Positions 34,789 through 43,913 are shown, numbered from the stretch's first letter. The stretch is 64,000 nucleotides of DNA from Siphonodentalium dalli (GCA_032622095.1 CP136061.1:14833287-14897286), one strand, 5' to 3'. Program-made: numbers and translations. The notes: generated by a model not told the origin, from the sequence alone.

Positions 34789-37700
34789 CTAATGGGCTCC
34801 CTTCCGTTCACAACTTTCACCGCACAAGCAAATGTCAGTACACTGTAGACCATGTTTTCCACACGAGCAATGCATGCATTTAGCACCCACTTTCAAGCAT
34901 TTACAGTGAGAGAGTTCTTGACACGACTTAGCTATTTGGTCAAGATTTGTCCATGTTGGGTTCCACATATTTCTCTCGGATGATTCCCAACCCCAATCAG
35001 AAGGATCAGGGGGTTGGTATGATATGTCTAACGAATTTTCCCATATCCGTGCTTGGTAGACACTCCGCCTGATATGCTGGAGGAGAGCAGCTCGTGACGG
35101 GGGCAGTCGGTCAAAAGCTTTCCCTTTTTTTGTGAACATGTCTCGTCGCGTTGCGTCAATGTTGTTCCCTTCGCTGGTACGATCAAACAGAAACATAACA
35201 TATTTTTCAATACTACAAATGTCTTCATAACTGACTCTTTCAAGCGTGCGGAGAGATATGAACTGTTCTGTTACGTCGGTGAACCCATTCCAACATTTAA
35301 TGCAACTCTTCTTTCCGTGGTTGGCAAATCCCGAGCAGGTGTCGCATCCCGTGAAGGCATGAAAAAAGGGAAGAGCTGATGATCGGTCTGGTCCAAGACC
35401 GTCGCTAATTTCACGCACGGATATCACGCGCTCAAACTTTCCTGTGCCGAACATGATATACAGATTGTCGAGAGTGAGTTGTCTCACCAGAGAAATGGCT
35501 ATCACGACCACGTCAGAGTCTACAGTATAAATTGTTATATTCCTTAATCCAGCGTCTGTCGCATGTTTTACATGTAGGAGCAACCTTGTGTCTGCTTCCT
35601 CTTGATTGCAAGGAGAAATAGTATCAACATGGAACGTGTCTGAGCTCGACACCACTGTCTCGTTCAATGTCGCAACAAGCACCCCACATACGGGTGTCAC
35701 ATTTACAATATTTTTTGCCAGAAAGTTGAAAAGTTCTGATTTATTTGTTGAGCAACTGAGGAAGTTTTTCCACTTATTGCCTCTTGGGACTTTTGCGCTG
35801 TCAGTTACACGAATTCTCGTACCTTCACCAAGTCTTGCTCGCGTTGCATTTTTCAGGCTATTTGGAACATAGACATCAAACACAACATCCACACGCACAC
35901 ACTTCTCACCGAGATATGAACACAATTTCGGGATAAAAACGTCGTGAGCGTAGTCTGAAAATGTGGCTGTAGTTGCATACGGAACGGTCATATGAACCAT
36001 GGCAGCTCCATCTATGATGACGCAGTCACTCTCTGGAACTACATCACGTTCACAAAAGCTCTCCAGAAATGGTAAAATGTCAGACTTTTTGTTCACGAGC
36101 ATATCCCCGTTATCTGATATAGAAGGTGGGCATGCTTGATTTTCATGCATAAAGAAATCCAACATGTCAACACCGCGAATTATGGCAATGGTGAATAGCT
36201 TTGAGAAAAGTTCTAAGTCATTTCTCAACATTTTGATAGTGTTTTTTGCTTTATTTTTGTTGCGTGATCTATGCTGGAACAAAAGAAAGTTATTCCGAGT
36301 CATGGGTTCCCAGAATGCACACTGATTGAGGTTTTTGGTATATGTGCTAACACTTTCTAGTCCTGTGCTCTCTATTCGAAAAACATTGGCATTCATAACA
36401 GTGTCAGCCAAAACGTTTGTACTTATATTCATTAGTTCTGAGACAAGGAACGGATTTGACAAGTCATTCAATTTCGAGGTCAATGCAGCAACTTCCGCAC
36501 TGTAAGATATTATAACTGCTTTGGTGCTTTCATGGTGGGATAAGTAGCCCTGGATTGGCGCGTTGGTATTGCTCTTAAACGAGTCAAGAAGCTTGGCCAC
36601 TTCTGGTCCCGCAATCAACCATCTCAGCAGAATTCCCGGATCCTCGCTCAAGCCCACTGATCCACTACCGGCCTTAATCAACGCGTTGTTCTGTTCATGG
36701 GCCTGGTCCAGACCCATTGCAGAGAACTTTCTCAGAGATTTCCGTACAACGAAGTTCCCCATGACAAATTCGGAATACACGGATGGGTGTTTGCTTTCCA
36801 AATCGAGCATGTCCTTGATGTGAACTAGTAGCATTCGCGCATAATTAGGCATGTCCATGGCATGAACGAAATGAACAATGGAGCACATACTCTGGACGTA
36901 TAGATCGAAATCTCCAACGCGCACAGACCGAATGAATGCAAGTACGTGGATAATCAAGTTCAGAATCATGTGCCAGAATTTAAACATGGGATTGTCACTT
37001 GATTTCTGTTTGATCCAATCCTTGATGTCACAAATACTGTTGCTAGTATTATCGGTGTACTCGTTGTAAGCAGCAACCATTTCGTGATACATGACAACGG
37101 CAGTTATTTCGTGATAGTGACGAGCTTTCTTAATGGACGCAACTTTTAGTAAAGAATCAGCGGTACCAGACCCGACAAGTCCTGCTTCCGACAATAGCTC
37201 ACACCAGCCGCTTGAATTTAAGAGTTTACCCGTTACTGCCAATAACTCTTTCTCGATGTGTAGGGGACCTAGCATTACAACGAATTTACTCTCCCCGAAC
37301 TCATTGGGCAATAACCACTGCACTGTCTTTGCTGGTGCATATAGTGGACAATCTGCAGCAATAATGGGCGTCTGTGTCGGATTTAGATGGTGAGTTGCAA
37401 CTTTAACAATATCCATGGAATGCTTTGTCATTGCAAATGTGGCAGATTTTTGTGAGAACAGAGGTAATAGAGCGGTAAGAGTTAAATTCAATGTCTCGGG
37501 ATCCCCATATTGTTTCTCTTGCGAAAGAGCCCACGGAACGAGGGTCTCACCCGTGTAATCACCTTTACCGGTCACGTTCTCTTGAAGCCAAGTTAATTCT
37601 GGTTGAATTAGTTTTTCTGATTCAATATTTCGTTTTATGAATTGAAACAGCTTTTCACCGTCATTCTCCTCATTTCTATCGCAGAACGATGAGTCCACCG

Positions 37701-38076
37701 AAACACCAGGAAATGGCACGGGATCACGTTTTGTGGATTTACACGGTTTAATGAAAGCATAGTGGTCAGGAAGAGAGCTAACCTTTCTCGAACTTTTCTT
37801 ACGTGGTTCTCTGGAGGGGATACTCAACGAACGCTCGATCCCCGGATTTGATTGTGTTGGATATTGAAATAAAGATATGCCGGTTCCATGAAAGGACTCC
37901 TTAGCCGTTGCTGATGATGGATCTAAATCTATGTTATCGAATGCACCAACTGTGAATAGGTTTCTCCTCATATTAGTTGGACATACGACACCCTCATCGC
38001 GGAATTGCTCTACTGCTGAATCTGCCATTGTTGTCGTGATCTCCATAACACGGTCATACGATATACTGAGGCCCAT
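34789..38076 (-). CDS. Transposon protein, C-terminal part: FEN1/XPG-like nuclease + CXC cluster
   Basis: A 1,095-codon frame. The true coding frame is open further upstream, to 38,205 and slightly beyond (in-frame stop near 38,229), and joins the N-terminal ORF through a frameshift. Residues 1-75 are a family-typical block (GLSISYDRV, ATAKESFHGTGISL). Residues 236-295 and 452-464 carry conserved IAADCPLYA, KFVVMLGPLHIE and GLDQAHEQNNA; D242 and E461 could belong to an RNase H-type transposase core (inference). Residues 685-925 fit a FEN1/XPG fold: D689 (IIDGAA), D734 (VVFDVY), E827 and D829 (QEEADTRL), D853 and D855 (TVDSDVVV), D912 (TGCDT). Residues 1058-1089 hold nine cysteines spaced like pre-SET/CXC Zn3Cys9 clusters and probably bind DNA. 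Products of this family are usually annotated as uncharacterised or CXC-domain proteins. The likely role is transposition of its own element in the nucleus. Confidence 0.85.
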   Translation of the reverse strand: MGLSISYDRVMEITTTMADSAVEQFRDEGVVCPTNMRRNLFTVGAFDNIDLDPSSATAKESFHGTGISLFQYPTQSNPGIERSLSIPSREPRKKSSRKVSSLPDHYAFIKPCKSTKRDPVPFPGVSVDSSFCDRNEENDGEKLFQFIKRNIESEKLIQPELTWLQENVTGKGDYTGETLVPWALSQEKQYGDPETLNLTLTALLPLFSQKSATFAMTKHSMDIVKVATHHLNPTQTPIIAADCPLYAPAKTVQWLLPNEFGESKFVVMLGPLHIEKELLAVTGKLLNSSGWCELLSEAGLVGSGTADSLLKVASIKKARHYHEITAVVMYHEMVAAYNEYTDNTSNSICDIKDWIKQKSSDNPMFKFWHMILNLIIHVLAFIRSVRVGDFDLYVQSMCSIVHFVHAMDMPNYARMLLVHIKDMLDLESKHPSVYSEFVMGNFVVRKSLRKFSAMGLDQAHEQNNALIKAGSGSVGLSEDPGILLRWLIAGPEVAKLLDSFKSNTNAPIQGYLSHHESTKAVIISYSAEVAALTSKLNDLSNPFLVSELMNISTNVLADTVMNANVFRIESTGLESVSTYTKNLNQCAFWEPMTRNNFLLFQHRSRNKNKAKNTIKMLRNDLELFSKLFTIAIIRGVDMLDFFMHENQACPPSISDNGDMLVNKKSDILPFLESFCERDVVPESDCVIIDGAAMVHMTVPYATTATFSDYAHDVFIPKLCSYLGEKCVRVDVVFDVYVPNSLKNATRARLGEGTRIRVTDSAKVPRGNKWKNFLSCSTNKSELFNFLAKNIVNVTPVCGVLVATLNETVVSSSDTFHVDTISPCNQEEADTRLLLHVKHATDAGLRNITIYTVDSDVVVIAISLVRQLTLDNLYIMFGTGKFERVISVREISDGLGPDRSSALPFFHAFTGCDTCSGFANHGKKSCIKCWNGFTDVTEQFISLRTLERVSYEDICSIEKYVMFLFDRTSEGNNIDATRRDMFTKKGKAFDRLPPSRAALLQHIRRSVYQARIWENSLDISYQPPDPSDWGWESSERNMWNPTWTNLDQIAKSCQELSHCKCLKVGAKCMHCSCGKHGLQCTDICLCGESCERKGAH

Positions 38077-38089
38077 GTCATGAAATATA

Positions 38090-39355
38090 TCAATGAGTTC
38101 TCGACTTCGCGTCTTTGCGTGAAGTAAGAGTCCTATGTATATAGGTAACGGTGGCTCTCGTTTTCTCGAATGTCGCGCTGCTGCACTTTTTGCATCTTTC
38201 TTGCGTTTTTTTGTAAGAATTGAAAAGAATCAATTGGGCAACAGATAAAACATATTTTGATATCCTCGTTTCGCAGTTGACTAATGTAAGTAGAGAATCG
38301 GGAAGTGATTCCTCTTGCGTTTTACTATCCAGTGACTCAATATTATCTGATATTCTTGGTTTAAAGTTGAAAATTTCCTGGCGAATTTTTCGTACCGTCC
38401 TCGCAAGGCGATAGCACTCGGTGTCTGAGTCAACCATATCTAACGCTGTAGCAATTTCGTCATCGAACGCAAACACAATTTCTCTTCCGGACTTGTAGGA
38501 CCGCATTCCTGGAACCTGTGTGAGAATGCGTGCTTTTAGTCTGCTCGGATTTATATTCGTCCGCTTACCATAAAATTCAGAACGTTCTTCGTACATCTTA
38601 CGGAGATAAGAAAGTTTGAATGTTGTACCGCCAGTGCCGGAATGAGACTCCTCCATCCACATCATGATTTCAGTCAATATGATTGGTTCATAATTGCTGA
38701 TGGGGAGATGTTCCAAAAGTCGACGATTCGTTTCACTTCTTGCTCTGTTATAGAGAGAAAGCATGCACCCCGTGTGGTATTTTGCCTCTTGACTAATTAA
38801 ATCGCCTGCACTCAAAACTGCTAAAAGTTTCTCATCTTGCAACAGAGTCGCACAATCTTCAACCATTCGGCACTTCGAAAATGATTCCACTGTACAAACA
38901 TCTGAGTCAGTCAATCGTGCAAATTTATCACAAATGAAGCACTGATCACCAGGAGAGCTAAGACTTCCTGTCGAAGAATCATGGCGACCACCAAGTGAAG
39001 AGCGGAGAAACTTCTTAGCCGAATCCGGTGTTTCCAATGCTTTGCGTTTTGATGCTATCTTTGACTTTAATCTATCCGAACTTACATTCCGTTTACAGTT
39101 TTTATGGATCTTCGCTTTATTTCGATTCAGAACGTCAGCTATATTACCATCGTCGCCGAGAGTCCCAAGCTCAGTTGTATATATACCATTGTCCAGAAAC
39201 ATCTTAATTCTGTCGCCAACATCTTGAAAATCAGTCGGATACAACACAGGATTAGACGGCATATCAGCATCACCCTGACAGAAGTAACATTTGTTCCAGT
39301 CAATTTCCCTTGTATGTACACTTTGACTCTTTACCAGTGGTGGAGCATCACTCAT
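38090..39355 (-). CDS. Transposon protein, N-terminal part: two zinc-finger-like pairs, frameshifted
   Basis: A 421-codon frame. The start ATG (39,355) lies 22 bases after a predicted splice acceptor and is followed by family-like sequence. C23/C26 with H84/C87 and C139/C142 with H194/C197 form two CxxC...HxxC pairs (YFCQ...IHKNC; FICD...YHTGC), probably zinc-binding. A charged region and a conserved LRKMYEERSEFYGKR segment follow. Up to residue 383 the sequence is in frame. After seven A's (38,212-38,206) the last 38 residues are out of frame. The alternative frame from 38,205 continues with KKDAKSAAARHSRKREPPLP and IYIGLLLHAKTRSR, the normal family continuation into the C-terminal ORF. Joined length is 1,521 codons. 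Causes: a decaying copy, an assembly error in the homopolymer, or slippage during expression. Confidence 0.85.
   Translation of the reverse strand: MSDAPPLVKSQSVHTREIDWNKCYFCQGDADMPSNPVLYPTDFQDVGDRIKMFLDNGIYTTELGTLGDDGNIADVLNRNKAKIHKNCKRNVSSDRLKSKIASKRKALETPDSAKKFLRSSLGGRHDSSTGSLSSPGDQCFICDKFARLTDSDVCTVESFSKCRMVEDCATLLQDEKLLAVLSAGDLISQEAKYHTGCMLSLYNRARSETNRRLLEHLPISNYEPIILTEIMMWMEESHSGTGGTTFKLSYLRKMYEERSEFYGKRTNINPSRLKARILTQVPGMRSYKSGREIVFAFDDEIATALDMVDSDTECYRLARTVRKIRQEIFNFKPRISDNIESLDSKTQEESLPDSLLTLVNCETRISKYVLSVAQLILFNSYKKTQERCKKCSSATFEKTRATVTYIHRTLTSRKDAKSRTH
38206..38212 (-). other. A7 homopolymer at the frame break
   Basis: On the minus strand, TAC followed by seven A's and CGC. With six A's the zinc-finger ORF reads straight into the nuclease ORF. 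The two frames overlap between about 38,229 and 38,090, and this run is the only homopolymer there that also restores the family-like peptide. Confidence 0.75.
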
Positions 39356-39377
39356 TGTGGATTTTCAGCTTCCAATC

Positions 39378-39802
39378 CTGTAAATAGAAGAAGTCAGGAG
39401 AATTAGAAACGTAATGACACAAAAAAGAACGAGAGAGAACAAGATATGTCATACAATTGTGGATGCATACTGAAACGCAATCATTGCAACACTAAAGAAG
39501 GGATCCGCAATTGTTAACATATCGGCTTTCCGTAGTTTTTTATCCATGTGCGTGACGTTTAACATGGAGTGAAAATCACCATAGTTCATATATTTGTGTT
39601 ATAATATTCAATTTGATAAAGATATGCACCACGTATCAAGCATGTGAAAAGGGGTTGGTTGGCTGAACGGGAAAACAAATAATCACCGCCGTCATGTATA
39701 GTTAGTCAACATAAATATTTCCACTTTCATCACAAAATATTTCACTCAAATCTTGATTTTATTCTGGTGAACCGTTGTGCTATAAAACAATAGTAGACTT
39801 AC
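39378..39802 (-). other. Predicted 425-bp 5'-UTR intron
   Basis: Donor on the minus strand CATGTG/GTAAGTCTAC (G of GT at 39,802). Acceptor TTCTTCTATTTACAG/GATTGG with a pyrimidine tract (AG ends at 39,378). Splicing leaves a 22-base leader before the start ATG, and a five-codon upstream ORF (ATG at 39,807 ending TGA in exon 2). Both sites match metazoan consensus well. No transcript evidence. Confidence 0.55.
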
Positions 39803-39900
39803 CACATGAAATATCTGGTTCTGTTACTTTCTCTTTTAGTCTTCAGTTTTAGAAAGTGAATCCGATCGAAGATGTTTTTTTGAACGCACGCGGTTCTGAA

Positions 39901-39908
39901 ACTTCCGG
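39901..39908 (-). promoter_or_regulatory. ETS-like site, possible promoter element
   Basis: CCGGAAGT on the minus strand, about 100 bp upstream of the predicted donor and so near where a transcription start would lie. ETS sites are common in TATA-less metazoan promoters. No TATA box was found close by. Suggestive only. Confidence 0.25.
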
Positions 39909-40668
39909 CTTAAAAAATGTATGGAAGGCCAGATGCACAACAACAAACTTAGGGAACGTGAGGCGGAATAATTATAAATATTTATGATTTTAGACATAAG
40001 TTATCTTGTGATTGAATAATTGTTCAAATTTACTCGCTACCATTTGTTGTCTACCGGGAATCCGGGAAGAGACGATTTCCAGTGTAACCATTGTATTGGC
40101 ACAGTTGGGGAACGCTTGTTTCCATGACAACTAGGACCTAAATGTGGGTATAGCGAAACCAGCTTTGAGGATATATATAACATTTTAAGAGCTGCGAAAA
40201 TGTAATCTTATAGCGGGAATTCCAATTCTTAACATGTTCACCAAAGCTACTACCGGAACATCATTTTTTCAACAACCAATCTCGAAACAGCTAATTCGCG
40301 CCAACTGGTGTTCATATAAATCTTCGTTTATTGTGGTCAATCACTAACTAAATCCGGAAAATCTGTTATATTGTCTTTATGGAATACCGATGATGATATA
40401 ATCTTAAATTGAAACATATTACATAAAATTTGTGCGTACTGGTATAAACTAAATACAAATTTTATTTTTTTTAACTCAATTTTTTAAGAAAATCCACTCG
40501 TTTCCATGACAACAAACAAAACTGTGCTGACCTGGACCCAATTTTTACAGTCTGTTGTATAGAGTGGCCCTTCCTCTATTGGACAAAGAAACACCTACAT
40601 CGATATTGCTGATAATGTTCACATAGCTGTCCGTCAAAATTAACTGCCCTATACCGTAAATTATAACA

Positions 40669-40836
40669 GGGGTTGGTTGCTATGGCAACAGCTTAATCAC
40701 CCTAAATAAGCTCGGAATTTTTTGCCTACCGAATTATTTTAACCGCGACATACCAAAAATTAAGTGTGCAAAATTTCGTAATTTATTCACAAAGTGTAAC
40801 GATTCGCTATTTTCTGGCACTTATCCGCTCCACTAA
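40669..40836 (-). repeat. Right terminal inverted repeat of the coding transposon
   Basis: Complement of the left TIR in word order, ending GCTCCACTAA next to ATAA. It is about 10 bp longer than the left copy because of small insertions. The arm between 39,803 and 40,668 is non-coding. Confidence 0.8.
40676..40689. promoter_or_regulatory. X-box (RFX-type) palindrome in the transposon right TIR
   Basis: GTTGCTATGGCAAC fits the RFX consensus GTNRCC(N)RGYAAC in palindromic form. Similar words occur only in the element's arms: GTTTCCATAGCAAC (34,041-34,054, mirrored TIR position), GTTGCTATGGGGAC (34,200-34,213), GTTTCCATGACAAC (40,118-40,131 and 40,500-40,513). Repeated subterminal palindromes could be transposase-binding sites or recruit a host RFX factor (inference). 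Confidence 0.4.
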
Positions 40837-41257
40837 ATAAGCGAGGTAACTCTATATCGACACAGATTGGTTTTCTGCCGTGCATATTGACTATTTGTGT
40901 GATACAATGATGAATGCCATTGCTCGGTCCCAACGGTTATACAGACAAATGCAAAATACATGGACTGGCTAAAGAATCACATAAAGAACCACTATTCGGT
41001 TGGTGGTGGCTATTTTCGCTCTCAGTTCATGTGTAGAATTATATAGCACGCTTCATTAATTAAGCCTACATATATTCATATACAGCTAACTTGTCATAGG
41101 GGGCATATATGACCACCAATTAGAGTGTGTACCGGTCAGATACACACGATAAAATAACTTCTGAAAATGTATGATAAAATCGCTGGAAATATATTTTCCC
41201 TAAAATTACGAGTATGCCGGTTAACTTTTAAACTTAATAAATGCTACACTCTTAAAA

Positions 41258-41462
41258 CAGTAGGTACTCTGGAGTACCTACGCAGGTACTCTGGAGTACC
41301 TACGCAGGTACTATACTTCTCATGTGGGGAGTACCAACCTATTGGTACTTTGGAGTGCCTAAACGTTAGGTACTCGGGTTTAGGTACGCTGTATTACCTA
41401 TCCGGGTACTCTGTTGTACCTGTCTATGTACTTTGTAACATCTAAAATTGAGGTATTATGTA
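41258..41462. repeat. Tandem GGTACT...AGTACC palindromes
   Basis: GGTACTCTGGAGTACCTACG is repeated perfectly, then decays through six or seven further GGTACT/AGTACC variants of 22-30 bp. Each unit is itself a palindrome. 40,837-41,257 before it shows nothing recognised. Confidence 0.75.
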
Positions 41463-41465
41463 GTA

Positions 41466-41468
<3 letters not shown>

Positions 41469-41509
<41 letters not shown>
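41469..41509. repeat. (TA)n microsatellite
   Basis: Uninterrupted AT dinucleotide run of about 40 bp between CTAT flanks, directly after the GGTACT palindromes. Confidence 0.9.
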
Positions 41510-41512
<3 letters not shown>

Positions 41513-41729
41513 ATATGAATCGTTATATTTAAGATTGTACCGACATAATAATGTGGTCGCTTGTTTAATTTCGATGTTTTATCATGAACGCGCCCACAAT
41601 TGAACGTGAAATTCGCCGATTTCAAGTTTGTTTTGTGTTCTTATATTTAGCAAGAATGAACATCACGTATAAATTGTTGTTTTCAATTGATATATTAGAT
41701 CTGAATTTAGGAAGATTCTGATTGGATTT

Positions 41730-42616
41730 GATTGATTTAATGGTCGCTTTCCTATACATTAATAAATCCGCAGCGGAAGGCCAACCGGGCGTCGACTAAA
41801 TGGATCAATTAATGACAGCACCGTCACTGTTTTAAATTTGACAAGAAAACACGTTTGATTGCTCTTCCCAATGGTATGCACAGTGCCGAACTTCGAAGCA
41901 AAATTCAGGTCAATGCTGCGTGAACTAAATGGTCTAATTAACGACAGGATAGTTCTGTCTATCTCACTCTATTTATTTATGTGGGCCGTATTCACCAAGC
42001 GAGTTTATTTTATAAACCAGGTAGATTATTTGGTAGCGGCTCATGCGACGTAATCGCAGTAGTGTGTACGTACAAATTGTCGCTGGAAAGACCGCAGGGT
42101 AGTCAATCACATGCTTTACGAACAACCTACGATATCATCATGTACGACGACATCGCAATCGTGTGAGCAAACTATCCACGATCTGGTCGGGCCCGATTCC
42201 TCCACTCACGATTGTATCGTGGTCGTCTGAAAATTCCCTAAATCGCGAGCACTAACCGGCTACAATCCGCGTACAAAGCGGTATTCATGTACATCATAAT
42301 TGTATAGAGACTCGGACTCGGACTGAGAGACTCGGACTGAAGAATGAGTTTTGATGACATGATTGAGATTTATAAATGCACAACGTGAGGAAAATGAAAA
42401 ACCAAGACCACATCTCATTAAAGCTATAATGGATAGGTCCAACCTTCTAGAAGAATCAGTGATGAGGCTAGAGCGTCTCCTTTGCGGGGTACCCAGCACC
42501 TTCACACTCCAACTGCACCACCCTTCAACCAGACCAAACACATGTTTGCGTAATTCGATTTGCACCTTACTATAGAATGGGTTTTCAGTGCAAAGTACGA
42601 TTTTTGTATCAACCCT
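41730..42616. repeat. Diverged repeats sharing CTAAATGGATYAATTAA; otherwise no gene
   Basis: CTAAATGGATCAATTAATGA (41,798), CTAAATGGTCTAATTAACGA (41,925) and CTAAATGGATTAATTAAGGA (44,024) sit in similar contexts (GCGGCGGAGC or GCAGCGGAAG before, ACTGTTTTAA after the first and third). They are remnants of an old dispersed or tandem unit. Short GACTCGGACT repeats lie at 42,310-42,340. No gene recognised. Confidence 0.45.
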
Positions 42617-42768
42617 TATACCCTGTGGCAATGCATTCTCTTATATATGCGAGTCGACCATAGGTCGCCTCGCATATATAAGAGAATGCATTGGCCTAAC
42701 AAATTTTCATCATTTGTTATTATTTTTTTTACAATTTTAATAAATTTTTCTTATATTCTTTAACTCTT
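42617..42768. mobile_element. Partial hairpin-core MITE (copy D)
   Basis: One full hairpin (GGCAATGCATTCTCTTATAT with tip GTCGACCATAGGTCGCC) followed by the AT-rich spacer ending TTCTTTAAC, then truncated. After it, 42,770-42,850 has mirrored GATAAAATCTGGC-type and ATCGGCCCCTGGCACT words (TATCGGCCCTGGCACT / GAGATCGGCCCCTGGC). Confidence 0.75.
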
Positions 42769-42850
42769 TCAATGCCAGATTTTATCGGCCCTGGCACTCT
42801 ACAGACCGTAAATTAGGGCCGATGAGATCGGCCCCTGGCACTAAAATGTT

Positions 42851-43548
42851 AATGAATGGAATAATGGTCAGATCGTGTATATTGCTAGTTCAGTGCCGAA
42901 AGGATTACCATGGCAACCGTTTAGGAAGTCATAAGTCAAGCGCTCGCAACTGATGACGTGTAATACTCCCCAGGTTCTTTTACACTATAAGTTGGCAACT
43001 CTCAGAACAAGTTGATGATATTTATTCATACAAATATTTACAAGTTAACATCATCGCAGGTAGTCACGGAGAATCACATACTAACATCTTCTCACACTAT
43101 ACGTTCGGACCAAGAGAGCGTTCAGAAAACAAGAGAGAGAGAGTGGACTCTGACAGAGTCTATATATGTTGATAAAAATGCCAACGCCCCAGTCAGTTGT
43201 CAGAAGCCGATAGGTTCAACGTGGAGTGGCTCTCCAAATAGGTTGATATAATATATTTTTTATGGGATCACTAGCCCGTGAGCAAATAGCACAGGCCATT
43301 TAATCTCGGGTCAGTTTCCCACGCATATAATATGGACATTTGAGCTAGGGCATTGACTTGTAAATTAACCTTACTTACGCCGTGTAACATACGAAAGTGT
43401 CACAGACGCTCTCCGGTGTCATTTCGACCTGTCCTAAATATGGGAACTCTTTTTTAACTTTTCAAAATTATCTATTTTGGCTATTCAACTTTATGTTGGT
43501 ATGTACGTTCCAAATCTCTTTTCCAAATATATGTAAACCGCTCCTGGA
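42851..43548. other. Intergenic, no gene seen
   Basis: Short GA run at 43,128-43,141 and several unremarkable short frames. Nothing else recognised. Confidence 0.45.
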
Positions 43549-43913
43549 TCATGCCTCACAACATTTATCATGATGAACGAGGAAACCAGTACCTGTACCA
43601 ATTGGGCAACAGAACCATAAAACATCCCCATTTCTTGAATATGTCTTGCAGCTATACGTTCCTTTTCCGCCATGATACGCATACACATATTCTATACACA
43701 TATCACGTCAAAAATTACATGTATGAAGACAGAATGACAGCCATTTTACTATCCTGTATCCTTTGTTGACTTATAGATAGCCGAGGAGTTGACCATTCAT
43801 AATAATATTTTCCTACTAGACCGGGGGCGGTGTGGTATTACGCACCCACTTTGAAGGTATTAGGTCTGACATCAACTTTGCCATGCTGGCATAAACCATA
43901 ACACATATATATA
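43549..43913 (+). repeat. Diverged direct repeat, left copy
   Basis: Shares ordered words with 48,392-48,770: ATGCCTC, GATGAACGRGGAAAC, TACCTGTAC, ACGTTCCTTTTCCGYC, CACATATCACGTSAAAAATT, CCATTTTACTATCCTGTATC + CTTTGTTGAC, ATAGCCGAGG and GCATAAACCATAA. Identity is roughly three quarters by eye. The two copies lie on either side of the 45-47.6 kb satellite element. Confidence 0.7.

Larger units (their letters stand above)
33904..40836 (-). mobile_element. 6.9-kb autonomous-type DNA transposon (tentatively Academ-like)
   Basis: The left end TTAGTGGAGCAGATA and the right end (complement TTAGTGGAGCGGATA) begin inverted repeats of about 160 bp. Both are flanked by ATAA (33,900-33,903 and 40,837-40,840), a candidate 4-bp target duplication. 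Inside is one minus-strand gene (34,789-39,355) encoding zinc fingers, a FEN1/XPG-like nuclease and a CXC cluster. The non-coding arms are about 0.9 and 1.5 kb. Repbase's Academ superfamily has short (3-4 bp) duplications, and some members carry an XPG-type nuclease; that is the basis of the tentative placement. TIR divergence and the frameshift suggest this copy is not freshly inserted. The alternative, a domesticated host gene near unrelated repeats, is disfavoured by the mirrored ends. Confidence 0.75.

Noticed and set aside
35028-35243. Short frames on both strands inside 34,789-39,355
   Set aside because: They are alternative-frame readings of the nuclease/CXC gene and lack family-like sequence.
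38206-38212. Classical -1 programmed frameshift at a slippery heptamer
   Set aside because: The required shift is +1 (skip one A), and the A-run phase does not fit the X XXY YYZ rule in frame. An indel or assembly error is simpler, though +1 slippage was kept as an alternative.
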